A DNA stretch of 64,000 nt from JAPXRI01 sp033813635 (GTDB taxonomy: Bacteria > Bacillota > Clostridia > Oscillospirales > QAMX01): positions 1 to 64,000 of the forward strand of contig JAPXRI010000005.1 in NCBI GenBank assembly GCA_033813635.1, written 5' to 3'. Below are positions 23,543-32,752 of this stretch, one piece after another (the stretch's first letter is position 1; each line of letters opens with the position of its first letter). The translations under genes were made by a program, and so were the position numbers. The notes beneath the pieces are model-generated. The model did not search any database. It was given only the letters and a program-made list of their open reading frames with translations, and was not told the origin of the DNA.

Positions 23543-24373
23543 GTGGCTATAAAGAAATTCAACCCGACATCGGCGGCAAGACGCCACATGACGGTCGTTG
23601 TTTCTGAATTATCAAAGACAAAGCCCGAGAAATCGCTGCTTGAGCCTGCGAAGAAGAACGCCGGCAGAAACAGCATGGGCAGGATAACCGTCCGCCACCA
23701 GGGCGGCGGCAACAAACAGAAATACCGCATCATTGATTTTAAACGCAAGAAGACGGAGATGCCGGCGGAGGTCCTTACGCTCGAATACGACCCGAACCGC
23801 TCCGCGAATATCGCCCTTATCAAATATGAGGACGGCACGAAGGCCTATATTATCGCTCCGGTCGGTCTCAACGTCGGCGACAAGATTATTGCCAGCGAGA
23901 AAGCCGATATCAAGCCCGGCAACGTGCTTCCGATCTCCGCGATTCCGGTGGGTACGTTCATCCACAACATCGAGCTTTACCCCGGAAAGGGCGCGCAGCT
24001 TGTCCGCGCGGCGGGAGCCGCGGCGCAGCTTATGGCGAAGGAGGGCGCGATGTCCCAGGTGAGGCTGCCGTCGGGCGAGGTCCGCATGATCCGCGCGGAC
24101 TGCACTGCGACAATCGGCCAGGTGGGCAATCTCGACCATGAGAACGAGCAGATCGGCAAGGCGGGCAGAAAACGCCATATGGGCGTCCGTCCGACGGTCC
24201 GCGGCTCGGTGATGAACCCGGTCGACCACCCGCACGGCGGCGGCGAAGGCAAGGCGCCTATCGGACATCCGGGCCCGGTCACTCCGTGGGGCAAGCCGAC
24301 ACTCGGATATAAGACGAGAAAGACGAAGAACCGCACAGACAAATTTATTGTCAAGCGTCGGAACGCCAAATAA
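23543..24373 (+). CDS. rplB: 50S ribosomal protein L2
   Basis: A 276-residue L2. The C-terminal NPVDHPHGGGEGK places the conserved histidine at 229, the same number as in E. coli, next to the peptidyl transferase centre. The start is GTG 23543 with AAGGAGTG upstream; no ATG is available at the right place. Ribosomal protein L2 also bridges the subunits. Confidence 0.98.
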   Translation: MAIKKFNPTSAARRHMTVVVSELSKTKPEKSLLEPAKKNAGRNSMGRITVRHQGGGNKQKYRIIDFKRKKTEMPAEVLTLEYDPNRSANIALIKYEDGTKAYIIAPVGLNVGDKIIASEKADIKPGNVLPISAIPVGTFIHNIELYPGKGAQLVRAAGAAAQLMAKEGAMSQVRLPSGEVRMIRADCTATIGQVGNLDHENEQIGKAGRKRHMGVRPTVRGSVMNPVDHPHGGGEGKAPIGHPGPVTPWGKPTLGYKTRKTKNRTDKFIVKRRNAK

Positions 24374-24385
24374 GGAGGCTTATCA

Positions 24386-24667
24386 ATGGGCAGAAGTGTA
24401 AAGAAGGGGCCGTTCGTCGCTCCTGAACTCTATAAAAAGATTGTTGCCATGAATACAGCCGGAGAGAAAAAGGTGCTTAAGACCTGGTCGAGAGCGTCAA
24501 CTATTTTCCCTGAGTTTGTGGGGCATACCATTGCGGTGCACGACGGGAGAAAGCACATTCCGGTTTACATCACTGAAGATATGGTCGGTCATAAGCTCGG
24601 GGAGTTCGCTCCGACACGCGTTTTCCGCGGCCACTCCGGGTCAAAGACCTCCAATACCGGTAAGTAA
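24386..24667 (+). CDS. rpsS: 30S ribosomal protein S19
   Basis: A 93-residue S19 of standard form (MGRSVKKGPFVAPEL and the GHKLGEFAPTR motif). It binds the head of the 30S subunit and contacts the A-site tRNA and bridge B1a. It begins 12 bp after rplB with an AAGGAGG site. Confidence 0.98.
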   Translation: MGRSVKKGPFVAPELYKKIVAMNTAGEKKVLKTWSRASTIFPEFVGHTIAVHDGRKHIPVYITEDMVGHKLGEFAPTRVFRGHSGSKTSNTGK

Positions 24668-24693
24668 GCGCGGGGAAGGAGTTTAGTTAAACA

Positions 24694-25029
24694 ATGGAAG
24701 TTAAAGCATATTTGAAAGACCTCCGTATGTCGCCCCGCAAGGTTAAGATCGTCTGTGAACAGCTTCGCGGCAAAAAAGTGGGTGACGCCGTGGCGATTCT
24801 GATGAACACGCCGAAAATCGCCGCCGAACCTCTTCTTAAGCTTGTCAAAAGCGTCGTTGCCAACGCGGAGAACAATGCGGAAATGGATGTCGACAAGCTC
24901 TACATCACCCAGTGCTTCGTGACGCCGGGCATGACGATGAAGCGCATGCAGCCGATGTCAAAGGGCCGGGGCTACCGCATAAACAAGAGAACCTCTCACG
25001 TGACCGTCGCGGTTGCGGAAAAGGAATAG
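24694..25029 (+). CDS. rplV: 50S ribosomal protein L22
   Basis: A 111-residue L22. The long beta-hairpin reaching the tunnel constriction is present (MKRMQPMSKGRGYRINKRTSH). This is where macrolide-resistance changes arise in other bacteria; nothing abnormal is seen. It is coupled to its neighbours by short spacers. Confidence 0.98.
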   Translation: MEVKAYLKDLRMSPRKVKIVCEQLRGKKVGDAVAILMNTPKIAAEPLLKLVKSVVANAENNAEMDVDKLYITQCFVTPGMTMKRMQPMSKGRGYRINKRTSHVTVAVAEKE

Positions 25030-25052
25030 GCGAGGAGGCATAGAAGCAGAAT

Positions 25053-25829
25053 ATGGGACAAAAAGTTAATCCGCACGGACTGCGCGTAGGCATTATTAAC
25101 GACTGGGATTCACGCTGGTATGCCAAAAACAAGGTTTTCGGCGACTTGCTCGTCGAGGACTACAATATCAGAAAATACCTGAAAAAGACGCTTTATGATT
25201 CGGGCGTCGCTAAAATAGAAATTGAACGCGATCCCGCGAAGGTACGCATTTCGATCCACTGCGCCCGCCCGGGCTTCGTGATCGGCAGGGGCGGCACCGA
25301 GATTGAAAAGCACCGCGCCGCAATAGAGGCGATGATTGGGAAGAGCGTCGCGCTTAACATTGTCGAGATCCGCAACCCCGACACCAATGCCCAGCTCGTC
25401 GCAGAGAACATCGCCGCCCAGCTCGAAAAAAGGACGTCTTTCCGCCGTGCGATGAAGCAGTCGATGATGCGCGCTATGAAGTTCGGCGCGAAGGGCATCA
25501 AGACCTGCGTTTCCGGACGTCTCGGCGGCGCCGAAATCGCCAGAACCGAGCATTACCACGAGGGGACGATCCCGCTGCAGACGCTGCGCGCGGATATCGA
25601 CTACGGTTTTGCCGAGGCTAAGACGACGTACGGCCGCATCGGAGTCAAAACATGGATTTACAAGGGCGAGGTTCTGACCGGCAGCCCGAGAGAGCATAGA
25701 CTCGACGAGGAGAAGAAAGCCGCCGAGGAGCGCGCGAAACCGCAGCGCCGCGATCGAAGAGACCGCAGGGACGGCGGATTTGACAAAGGCAAGCAGCGCC
25801 CGCCGAGAAGAGAAGGAGGCAACAGATAA
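25053..25829 (+). CDS. rpsC: 30S ribosomal protein S3
   Basis: A 258-residue S3. The N-terminal type II KH domain carries GFVIGRGGTEIEKHR, and the C-terminal domain is complete. It is longer than many homologues because of a low-complexity Arg/Asp/Gly-rich tail (about 216-258, with RRDRRDRRDGG). S3 lines the mRNA entry channel. The stop overlaps rplP (TAATG). Confidence 0.98.
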   Translation: MGQKVNPHGLRVGIINDWDSRWYAKNKVFGDLLVEDYNIRKYLKKTLYDSGVAKIEIERDPAKVRISIHCARPGFVIGRGGTEIEKHRAAIEAMIGKSVALNIVEIRNPDTNAQLVAENIAAQLEKRTSFRRAMKQSMMRAMKFGAKGIKTCVSGRLGGAEIARTEHYHEGTIPLQTLRADIDYGFAEAKTTYGRIGVKTWIYKGEVLTGSPREHRLDEEKKAAEERAKPQRRDRRDRRDGGFDKGKQRPPRREGGNR

Positions 25830-26266
25830 TGCTTCTGCCTAAACGTGTTAAATACAGAAAGGTCCAGAGGGGTCGCATGAAGGGCCGCGCCAGCCGCGGC
25901 ACGAGCGTTACCTACGGCGAATACGGCATGATGGCCCTTGAGCCGGCCTGGATTACCAGCAACCAGATAGAGGCTGCGCGTATTGCGATGACGAAATTTA
26001 TCAAGCGCGGCGGCCAGGTGTGGGTTAAAATATTCCCGGATAAACCGATTACCGAGAAACCGGCCGAGACACGAATGGGCTCCGGTAAGGGCACGCCCGA
26101 GTACTGGGTAGCGGTTGTCAGGCCGGGACGCGTGATGTTTGAGATCAGCGGAATTGACGAGGCTTCCGCGAAAGAAGCCATGCGTCTTGCGGGGAACAAG
26201 CTCCCGATAAAGACGAAGTTTGTCAAGAGAAGCGACAACGAAACCGGAACAGGCGGTGAAGCGTAA
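25829..26266 (+). CDS. rplP: 50S ribosomal protein L16
   Basis: A 145-residue L16, starting MLLPKRVKYRKVQRGRMKG, with the conserved GSGKGTPEYWVAVV region near the A-site tRNA. It overlaps rpsC upstream and rpmC downstream by one base each (TAATG), so three genes are tightly coupled. Confidence 0.98.
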   Translation: MLLPKRVKYRKVQRGRMKGRASRGTSVTYGEYGMMALEPAWITSNQIEAARIAMTKFIKRGGQVWVKIFPDKPITEKPAETRMGSGKGTPEYWVAVVRPGRVMFEISGIDEASAKEAMRLAGNKLPIKTKFVKRSDNETGTGGEA

Positions 26267-26472
26267 TGAAGGCAAAAGAATTTAAAGACATGACTGCCGC
26301 GGATATCAATAAGAAGATCGCGGAGCTTAAGACTGAGCTTTTTAACCTGCGTTTTCAGCACGCCACCAATCAGCTGGACAATCCGATTCGGATAGCCGAG
26401 GTCAAAAAAGACATCGCACGTGCTAAGACCGTTCTGCGCGAGATGGAAATCAAGGCGCAGGCACAGCGGTAA
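26266..26472 (+). CDS. rpmC: 50S ribosomal protein L29
   Basis: A 68-residue two-helix L29 with LFNLRFQHATNQLDNP, at the tunnel exit beside L23. It starts inside the stop codon of rplP. Confidence 0.98.
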   Translation: MKAKEFKDMTAADINKKIAELKTELFNLRFQHATNQLDNPIRIAEVKKDIARAKTVLREMEIKAQAQR

Positions 26473-26487
26473 TGAGGAGGAGAGAAA

Positions 26488-26751
26488 ATGGCTGAAGAAA
26501 AGAGAGCATACCGGAAAACGAGAGTCGGTACGGTAGTATCCACCAAGATGGATAAGACGATCGTCGTCGCGGTCCCGGAGACATTCGCGCATCCGCTGTA
26601 TAAGAAAACGGTCAGAAGGACCTATAAGCTGAAGGCTCACGACGAGAAAAACGAGTGCACGGTTGGCGACACGGTCAAGATTATGGAGACAAGGCCGCTT
26701 TCAAAAGAAAAAAGATGGCGTCTTGTCAATATCATTCAGAAGGCGCAGTAA
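26488..26751 (+). CDS. rpsQ: 30S ribosomal protein S17
   Basis: An 87-residue OB-fold S17, with KTRVGTVVSTKMDKTIVVAV and the C-terminal METRPLSKEKRWRLV. It is a primary 16S binder that helps assemble the 30S body. GAGGAGAG precedes the ATG. Confidence 0.98.
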   Translation: MAEEKRAYRKTRVGTVVSTKMDKTIVVAVPETFAHPLYKKTVRRTYKLKAHDEKNECTVGDTVKIMETRPLSKEKRWRLVNIIQKAQ

Positions 26752-26766
26752 AGGAGGCAATTCACT

Positions 26767-27135
26767 GTGATTCAGGAGGAGACTCTGCTTAAGGTTGCCG
26801 ACAACAGCGGCGCCAAAGAGCTTAAATGTATCCGTATTCTCGGCGGGTCTTTAAGGAAGTTCGGAAATATCGGCGATGTCATCGTCGCGTCGGTCCGCAA
26901 AGCCACGCCGGGCGGCGCCGTCAAAAAGGGCGAGGTCGTAAAGGCCGTTATTGTCCGCTCCGCCAAGGGCGTCCGCCGCGCAGACGGGACATATATACGC
27001 TTTGACGACAACGCTGCGGTTATTATAAACGAAGACAAAAACCCGAGGGGAACCCGTATATTCGGGCCTGTCGCAAGAGAGCTTCGCGAAAAGGATTATA
27101 TGAAGATTCTTTCGCTTGCTCCCGAGGTTCTGTAA
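26767..27135 (+). CDS. rplN: 50S ribosomal protein L14
   Basis: A 122-residue L14 beginning MIQEETLLKVADNSGAKEL. The start codon is GTG 26767, with AAAGGAGG upstream. L14 sits at the subunit interface and is the docking point for RsfS. Sequence and length are normal. Confidence 0.98.
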   Translation: MIQEETLLKVADNSGAKELKCIRILGGSLRKFGNIGDVIVASVRKATPGGAVKKGEVVKAVIVRSAKGVRRADGTYIRFDDNAAVIINEDKNPRGTRIFGPVARELREKDYMKILSLAPEVL

Positions 27136-27150
27136 GGGGGAGACGGGAAG

Positions 27151-27468
27151 ATGAACACACTGCACGTTAAAACAGGGGACACAGTCGAGGTCATCTCTGG
27201 CAGCGAGAAGAAAAAAAGAGGCAAGATCATCAAAACCGATCCCGCCAAAGGCCTTGTGACGATTGAAGGCGTCAATATCAAGACCAAGCACAAGAAGGCT
27301 CGCAAACAGAACGACCAGAGCGAGATCGTAAAAGTCGCCGGAGCCATCCGCGCATGCAAGGTTATGCGCGTCTGCCCGAAATGCGACAAAACAACGCGCC
27401 CGGCACACAAGTTTGCCGAGGACGGTAAAGTCGTTACCGTCTGCAAACACTGCGGCGCGGAAATATAG
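27151..27468 (+). CDS. rplX: 50S ribosomal protein L24 with C-terminal zinc ribbon
   Basis: A 105-residue L24. The N-terminal KOW domain (HVKTGDTVEVISGSEKKKRGKI) initiates 50S assembly. The C-terminal third carries two CxxC pairs (MRVCPKCDKT and VTVCKHCGAEI), forming a probable zinc ribbon, a feature of some Firmicutes lineages. GGGGGAG precedes the ATG. Confidence 0.97.
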   Translation: MNTLHVKTGDTVEVISGSEKKKRGKIIKTDPAKGLVTIEGVNIKTKHKKARKQNDQSEIVKVAGAIRACKVMRVCPKCDKTTRPAHKFAEDGKVVTVCKHCGAEI

Positions 27469-27489
27469 AGCAAGGAGGCAAAACAGATC

Positions 27490-28032
27490 ATGCCAAGATT
27501 AAAGGACAAATACGTTAAGGAAGTTGCCCCCGCTCTGATGAAGAAGTTCGGATACAAAAATCCGATGCAGATACCGCGTATTGACAAAATCATCGTCAAC
27601 GTCGGCTGCGGCGAAGCGAGAGAGAACGCCAAGGTTCTCGACGCCGTCTGCAACGATCTGGCACTTATTACCGGGCAAAAGGCCGTTATCACGAAGGCCC
27701 AGCGCTCCGTCGCGAACTTCAAGGTCCGCCAGGGAATGCCCATCGGCGCGAAGGTCACGCTGAGATCGAACCGAATGTATGAGTTTTTGGATAGGCTCTT
27801 TAACATCGCTCTTCCGAGAGTTCGCGACTTCCGCGGAATCAACCCGAACGCCTTTGATGGCAGGGGGAATTACTCCCTCGGTCTGAAAGAGCAGCTGATA
27901 TTCCCCGAAATCAATTTCGATAAGATCGATAAGATCAGGGGCATGAACGTCGTCGTCTGCACAACGGCGAAGACGGACGAAGAAGCCAGGACGCTGCTCG
28001 AAATGATGGGCGCGCCGTTCGCAAGGGTATAG
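27490..28032 (+). CDS. rplE: 50S ribosomal protein L5
   Basis: A 180-residue L5, with the 5S rRNA- and P-site-tRNA-contacting regions intact (VNVGCGEARENAK and FRGINPNAFDGRGNYSLG). It is part of the 5S RNP with L18. A CAAGGAGG-type site lies upstream. Confidence 0.98.
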   Translation: MPRLKDKYVKEVAPALMKKFGYKNPMQIPRIDKIIVNVGCGEARENAKVLDAVCNDLALITGQKAVITKAQRSVANFKVRQGMPIGAKVTLRSNRMYEFLDRLFNIALPRVRDFRGINPNAFDGRGNYSLGLKEQLIFPEINFDKIDKIRGMNVVVCTTAKTDEEARTLLEMMGAPFARV

Positions 28033-28050
28033 AAAGGGGATATAAGCGAA

Positions 28051-28236
28051 ATGGCCAAAAAGTCGATGATTTTAAAACAGCAGAGAAAGCCGAAATATTC
28101 TACACGCGCCATGAACAGGTGCAAAATATGCGGCAGGCCTCACGCCTATCTCCGCGACTTCGGCGTATGCCGTATCTGCTTCCGCGAGCTTGCGTATAAG
28201 GGTCAGATCCCCGGTGTGCGCAAGGCGAGCTGGTAG
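28051..28236 (+). CDS. rpsZ: 30S ribosomal protein S14, zinc type
   Basis: A 61-residue short S14 with four zinc cysteines in CKICGRPHAYLRDFGVCRIC. This is the zinc-dependent form; no zinc-free paralogue is in the window. It starts 18 bp after rplE with AAAGGGG. Confidence 0.98.
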   Translation: MAKKSMILKQQRKPKYSTRAMNRCKICGRPHAYLRDFGVCRICFRELAYKGQIPGVRKASW

Positions 28237-28268
28237 AGCGACGGTAAGTAATTGAAGGAGGCTGCAAA

Positions 28269-28667
28269 ATGCAAATAACGGATCCTATCGCCGATATGCT
28301 GACGAGAATCAGAAATGCGAGTTCATACCGCCATGAATCGGTCGATATCCCCGCGTCGAACGCGAAGAAAGCGATAGCGGAAATTCTGCTTGAAGAGGGC
28401 TATATTAAAAATCTACAGTTCATAGACGACGGAACGCAGGGCATCATCCGCATTACGTTGAAGTACGGGCAAAATAAGGAGTCCGCTATATCGGGGCTCC
28501 GCAGAGTGTCGAAGCCGGGCCTCAGGGTCTATGCCGGCGTCGACGATATGCCGAAGGTTCTCAAGGGGCTCGGCATAGCAATCATATCCACCTCGCAGGG
28601 CATAGTCACCGATAAAAAGGCCAGAAGCCTCCATGTCGGCGGCGAAGTCATGGCGTTTGTCTGGTAA
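28269..28667 (+). CDS. rpsH: 30S ribosomal protein S8
   Basis: A 132-residue S8, with ITDPIADMLTRIRNA at the N-terminus and the C-terminal ISTSQGIVTDKKAR motif that binds helix 21 of 16S rRNA. In enterobacteria it is the repressor of the spc operon. GAAGGAGG precedes the ATG. Confidence 0.98.
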   Translation: MQITDPIADMLTRIRNASSYRHESVDIPASNAKKAIAEILLEEGYIKNLQFIDDGTQGIIRITLKYGQNKESAISGLRRVSKPGLRVYAGVDDMPKVLKGLGIAIISTSQGIVTDKKARSLHVGGEVMAFVW

Positions 28668-28681
28668 GGAGGAAACGGTAA

Positions 28682-29230
28682 ATGTCAAGAATAGGAAGAA
28701 TGCCGATTCAGATTCCTGCCGGAGTAACGGTTACGGTAGGCGGCGATAATACTGTCGTCGTCAAGGGGTCAAAGCATACACTCTCTTATAAGGTCAATCC
28801 TCTTATCGGGGTTAACGTTGAAAACAATGCGATACATCTGACGAGAGCTGATGACGAAAACAAGACGAAAGCGCTGCACGGGCTCAGCCGCTCGCTGATT
28901 GCCAACATGGTCCATGGCGTCGAAAAGGATTTTACGAAAGAGCTTGAGATCAACGGCGTCGGCTACAAGGCGGCAAAACAGGGCAAGCAGCTTGTGCTGA
29001 ACGTCGGGTATTCCCATCAGGTCTTTGTCGACGAGCGCGACGATGTTAAGATAGACGTCCCGGCGCCCAACAAGATTGTGGTTTCGGGGCCGGATAAGCA
29101 GGCAGTCGGTCAGCTGGCCGCCGAGATCCGCAGCATTCGTCCGCCCGAGCCCTACATGGGCAAGGGAATCAAGTATGCGACAGAGGTCATTCGCCGCAAA
29201 GAAGGCAAGACCGCCGCTAAGAAGAAGTAA
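28682..29230 (+). CDS. rplF: 50S ribosomal protein L6
   Basis: A 182-residue L6 made of two similar domains, ending with RPPEPYMGKGIKYATEVIRRKEGK, which binds near the sarcin-ricin loop and the factor-binding site. Typical length and sequence. Confidence 0.98.
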   Translation: MSRIGRMPIQIPAGVTVTVGGDNTVVVKGSKHTLSYKVNPLIGVNVENNAIHLTRADDENKTKALHGLSRSLIANMVHGVEKDFTKELEINGVGYKAAKQGKQLVLNVGYSHQVFVDERDDVKIDVPAPNKIVVSGPDKQAVGQLAAEIRSIRPPEPYMGKGIKYATEVIRRKEGKTAAKKK

Positions 29231-29253
29231 CCTTCAGGGGGGATAATTGAGCA

Positions 29254-29613
29254 ATGGTTGCAAGAATTGATAAGAACGAGCAGCGTCAGAAGCGCCATCG
29301 CAGGGTGCGCGGGAGCGTATCCGGCACGGAGGCGAGACCGAGGCTGAACGTTTACAGGAGTTTGAACCATATTTACGCCCAGATAATCGACGATACCAAG
29401 GGTGTTACTCTCGTTTCCGCCTCAAGCACCGAAAAGGGCTTCGAGGGCAACGGCGGAAATAAAGAGGCGGCGCGCAAGGTGGGCAAAATCGTCGGCGAGC
29501 GCGCGAAGGCCGCCGGTATCAGCGCCGTCGTGTTTGACCGCGGCGGATATCTCTATCACGGCCGCGTAAAAGAGCTTGCCGAGGGTGCCCGCGAGAGCGG
29601 CCTCGAGTTTTAA
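29254..29613 (+). CDS. rplR: 50S ribosomal protein L18
   Basis: A 119-residue L18 with the 5S-rRNA-binding segment (RHRRVRGSVSGTEARPRLNVYRS) and the C-terminal FDRGGYLYHGRVKELAEGARE. It joins L5 on 5S rRNA. Confidence 0.98.
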   Translation: MVARIDKNEQRQKRHRRVRGSVSGTEARPRLNVYRSLNHIYAQIIDDTKGVTLVSASSTEKGFEGNGGNKEAARKVGKIVGERAKAAGISAVVFDRGGYLYHGRVKELAEGARESGLEF

Positions 29614-29628
29614 CGGGAGGATAATCAA

Positions 29629-30132
29629 ATGCCACTTAAAATAGACACCTCGAATATGGAACTTCAGGAACGTCTGGTGGGCGTTAACCGCGTATCCAAG
29701 ACAGTTAAAGGCGGACGCGTGATGAAGCAGGCCGCGCTTGTGGTCGTCGGCGACGGCAACGGGCTCGTGGGCTTCGGAATAGGCAAAGCCGCTGAGACTC
29801 CGGACGCGATCAGAAAGGCAATCGCGGACGCGAAAAAGAATCTTTTCAAGATATCGCTTGTGGGCACCACGATTCCGCATGAGGTTATCGGCAAATTCGG
29901 TGCGGCCGAAGTCATCATGAAGCCGGCTCCGGAAGGCACCGGCGTTATCGCGGGCGGTCCGGTGCGCCAGGTTATGGAAGCGGCCGGCATTCGCGATATC
30001 AGAACGAAGTCGCTCCGCAGCAACAACAAACAGAACGTGGTGACGGCCGCGATTATGGGGCTTAAATCACTGAAGAACGCTGAGGAAGTCGCCCGCCTGC
30101 GCGGCAAGACAGTCGGCGAAATTCAGGGTTAA
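29629..30132 (+). CDS. rpsE: 30S ribosomal protein S5
   Basis: A 167-residue S5 with the double-stranded-RNA-binding-like N-terminal domain (VNRVSKTVKGGRVMKQAALVVVGDG) and the C-terminal ribosomal S5 domain (RPVRQVMEAAGIRDI in modified form). It lines the mRNA entry site with S3 and S4 and affects accuracy. Confidence 0.98.
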   Translation: MPLKIDTSNMELQERLVGVNRVSKTVKGGRVMKQAALVVVGDGNGLVGFGIGKAAETPDAIRKAIADAKKNLFKISLVGTTIPHEVIGKFGAAEVIMKPAPEGTGVIAGGPVRQVMEAAGIRDIRTKSLRSNNKQNVVTAAIMGLKSLKNAEEVARLRGKTVGEIQG

Positions 30133-30147
30133 GGAGGTCGCGCGAAT

Positions 30148-30345
30148 ATGTCCAGCAAAGAAAACGAAGGAAGCGTCAAGATTACGCTCGTAAAGAGCCT
30201 GTTCGGCAGACACGCAAAGCATGTGGCGACGGCACACTCTTTGGGGCTCAGGAAGATTGACGATTCGACAATCCAGATTGACAACGATGCGACGAAGGGC
30301 AAATACACCCAGATAAGCTACCTTGTCAAGGTTGAAAAAATATAG
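30148..30345 (+). CDS. rpmD: 50S ribosomal protein L30
   Basis: A 65-residue L30 with ITLVKSLFGRHAKHVATAHSLGLRKI. A short acidic N-terminal extension (SSKENEGS) and a slightly unusual C-terminus (YTQISYLVKVEKI) are present. AAGGAGG precedes the ATG. Confidence 0.97.
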   Translation: MSSKENEGSVKITLVKSLFGRHAKHVATAHSLGLRKIDDSTIQIDNDATKGKYTQISYLVKVEKI

Positions 30346-30359
30346 GAGGAGTAAGGGTT

Positions 30360-30800
30360 ATGAAATTAAATGATCTCGCGCCCTCCGCCGGTTCCGTTAA
30401 AAAAGCATATAGAAAAGGCCGCGGGATAGGCTCCGGCAACGGAAAAACCGCGGGCAAAGGCAGCAAGGGACAAAACGCGCGTTCGGGCGGCGGCGTAAGG
30501 CCGGGCTTTGAAGGCGGACAGATGCCGTTGCAGAGAAGACTGCCCAAACGCGGCTTCACGAATATTTTCGCGACGCGCTATGCGGTAATCAACGTCTCCG
30601 ATCTGAATATTTTCAGCGACGGCGCAATTGTCGGCATTGACGACATAAAAGCAGAGGGACTTGTAAAGAAGACATACGACGGAGTTAAGATCCTGGGCGG
30701 CGGAGAGCTTACGAAAAAAATCACCGTTCGCGCCAGCGCGTTTTCGCAGACCGCCAAAGAAAAGATTTTGGCAAAGGGCGGAAACGCAGAGGTGATATAG
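30360..30800 (+). CDS. rplO: 50S ribosomal protein L15
   Basis: A 146-residue L15 with the glycine- and arginine-rich N-terminal tail (RKGRGIGSGNGKTAGKGSKGQ) and FEGGQMPLQRRLPKRGF. The end of the gene carries GAGGTG, the ribosome binding site of secY, one base upstream of which this gene stops. Confidence 0.98.
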   Translation: MKLNDLAPSAGSVKKAYRKGRGIGSGNGKTAGKGSKGQNARSGGGVRPGFEGGQMPLQRRLPKRGFTNIFATRYAVINVSDLNIFSDGAIVGIDDIKAEGLVKKTYDGVKILGGGELTKKITVRASAFSQTAKEKILAKGGNAEVI

Positions 30801-30801
30801 T

Positions 30802-32100
30802 ATGTTTAAAACGATAATCAATGCGTGGAAAATACAGGATCTTAGAAAAAAGATACTATTTACAGCGATTATATTGATTATCTACCGTTTAGGCAATGCA
30901 ATTCCGATTCCGTTCATCAACTCCACCGCCCTTTCCCAGATGTTCACGACGCAGGGTGAGAACGCGTTCTACGGGTATCTGAACCTTCTGACCGGCGGTT
31001 CGTTTACCGCCGCGACGATATTCGCGCTGTCGATTACGCCGTATATCAACGCGTCCATTATCGTTCAGCTGCTGACTATGGCGATTCCCGCCCTGGAACG
31101 CATGGTGAAGGAAGGCGGAGAAGAGGGCCGGGAAAAGGAGAACAGGATAACAAGGTATGCTTCGATAGGGCTTGCCATCGTCGAAGGCTTTGTCTATTAT
31201 CTGACGCTTAAAAACAACAACGTCATCGAAACCGGCGTTTTCTTCTCCAACACGACCCTCGACAAGATAATAGTCGCCTGCATCATTATCCTGACATTTA
31301 CCGCGGGTTCGGCGATTATCATGTGGCTCGGCGAACTCATCACGAACAAGGGCATCGGCAACGGCATATCGATGATCCTTTTCGCGGGAATTCTGTCGAG
31401 GATACCCAATCTGGTCTCCTCGGCGCTGCAGATTAACGTATTTATTCTTATCCCGATGATTATTGTCTCGGTGGCAATGATCGGCTTTGTGGTATGGATG
31501 AGCAACGCGGAGCGCAGGCTCACCGTCCAGTACGCGAAAAGAGTCGTCGGAAAGAAAATATACGGGGGTCAGTCAAGCTATATTCCGCTGAAGGTCAATA
31601 TGACCGGCGTTATGCCGATAATATTCGCGTCCAGCATCGTAAGCATGCCATCGATTATAGCGTCGTTTTTCAACACGCCGAAGACGGGGTCGTTCTGGTA
31701 TTACTTCCTCAAGTATACGCAGTCCCCGTCGGCAATATATATCATTTTGTATTTCGTGCTGATTATCGCGTTCTCGTTCTTCTACGCTTTCGCGCAGTTT
31801 AACCCGGTCGAGATTGCAAACAACATGAAAAACAACGGCGGCTTTATTCCGGGTCTCCGTCCGGGCAGACCGACCTCGGCCTATATCAGCAGAGTCATGA
31901 GAAACATCACCGTTATCGGCGCGCTATTCCTCTCGATTATAGCGATTCTGCCGATATTGGTCAGCGCATTTTCAAACAACCTCGGCAATATCGCTCTCGG
32001 CGGCACCACGCTGCTGATCGTTGTCGGCGTTGCGCTTGAGACGGTGACCCAGCTCGAATCTCAAATGGTCATGCGCCATTACAAGGGTTTTCTTGATTAG
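30802..32100 (+). CDS. secY: Preprotein translocase subunit SecY
   Basis: A 432-residue integral membrane channel with ten predicted helices. The signature GTALIL-like N-terminal region, the plug area and the large cytosolic loops with NAERRLTVQYAKRVV (about 232-246) and KNNGGFIPGLRPGRPT are visible. It forms the SecYEG pore for export and insertion. It begins one base after rplO. Confidence 0.98.
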   Translation: MFKTIINAWKIQDLRKKILFTAIILIIYRLGNAIPIPFINSTALSQMFTTQGENAFYGYLNLLTGGSFTAATIFALSITPYINASIIVQLLTMAIPALERMVKEGGEEGREKENRITRYASIGLAIVEGFVYYLTLKNNNVIETGVFFSNTTLDKIIVACIIILTFTAGSAIIMWLGELITNKGIGNGISMILFAGILSRIPNLVSSALQINVFILIPMIIVSVAMIGFVVWMSNAERRLTVQYAKRVVGKKIYGGQSSYIPLKVNMTGVMPIIFASSIVSMPSIIASFFNTPKTGSFWYYFLKYTQSPSAIYIILYFVLIIAFSFFYAFAQFNPVEIANNMKNNGGFIPGLRPGRPTSAYISRVMRNITVIGALFLSIIAILPILVSAFSNNLGNIALGGTTLLIVVGVALETVTQLESQMVMRHYKGFLD

Positions 32101-32116
32101 CGCGGGAGGTTTTCTC

Positions 32117-32749
32117 ATGAACGTTATCCTATTCGGCGCCCCGGGTGCCGGCAAAGGCACGCAGGCATCGATCATCAGTGAAAGGCTCGGAATCCCGACG
32201 ATATCCACGGGGAACATAATCCGTGAGGCGATAGCGAACGGGACGAAGGCCGGCCTTGATGCGAAAAAATATACCGACAGGGGCGAGCTTGTCCCGGACA
32301 GTGCGGTGATCGCGATGCTCAAGGAGAGAATTGCGAAGCCGGACTGCGCGGATGGGTATATCCTCGACGGGTTCCCGAGAACCATCGCGCAGGCGGAGGC
32401 GCTCTCGGACATGGGCGTTTCGATAGATAAGGTATTGTCACTCGAGATCAGGGACGAGGCCATCGAGAAACGGATGACCGGGCGCAGAGTATGTCCGAAG
32501 TGCGGCGAATCCTATCATATCAGCAATCACCCGTCGAAAGACGGGGAAACCTGCGACAAGTGCGGCACGAAGCTTGTACTGCGCGCGGACGACAAAGCGG
32601 AGACAGTCCGCGAAAGGCTTAAGGTATACCACTCACAGACCGAACCCGTTAAGACTTATTACGAAGCCAAGAATTTGCTGGTAAAAATTGACGGAAACGG
32701 AAGTGTTGAGGGCACCGCGGCGCTGATATTCAACGCACTCGGGTGCTAA
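32117..32749 (+). CDS. adk: Adenylate kinase, zinc-type lid
   Basis: A 210-residue adenylate kinase, converting AMP plus ATP to two ADP. The P-loop GAPGAGKGT is at 7-15, DGFPRT follows at about 84-89, and the lid has a four-cysteine zinc site (C126, C129, C146, C149). A frame from 32093 exists, but ATG 32117 follows GGGAGG and gives the normal N-terminus MNVILFGAPG. Confidence 0.98.
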   Translation: MNVILFGAPGAGKGTQASIISERLGIPTISTGNIIREAIANGTKAGLDAKKYTDRGELVPDSAVIAMLKERIAKPDCADGYILDGFPRTIAQAEALSDMGVSIDKVLSLEIRDEAIEKRMTGRRVCPKCGESYHISNHPSKDGETCDKCGTKLVLRADDKAETVRERLKVYHSQTEPVKTYYEAKNLLVKIDGNGSVEGTAALIFNALGC

Positions 32750-32752
32750 AAA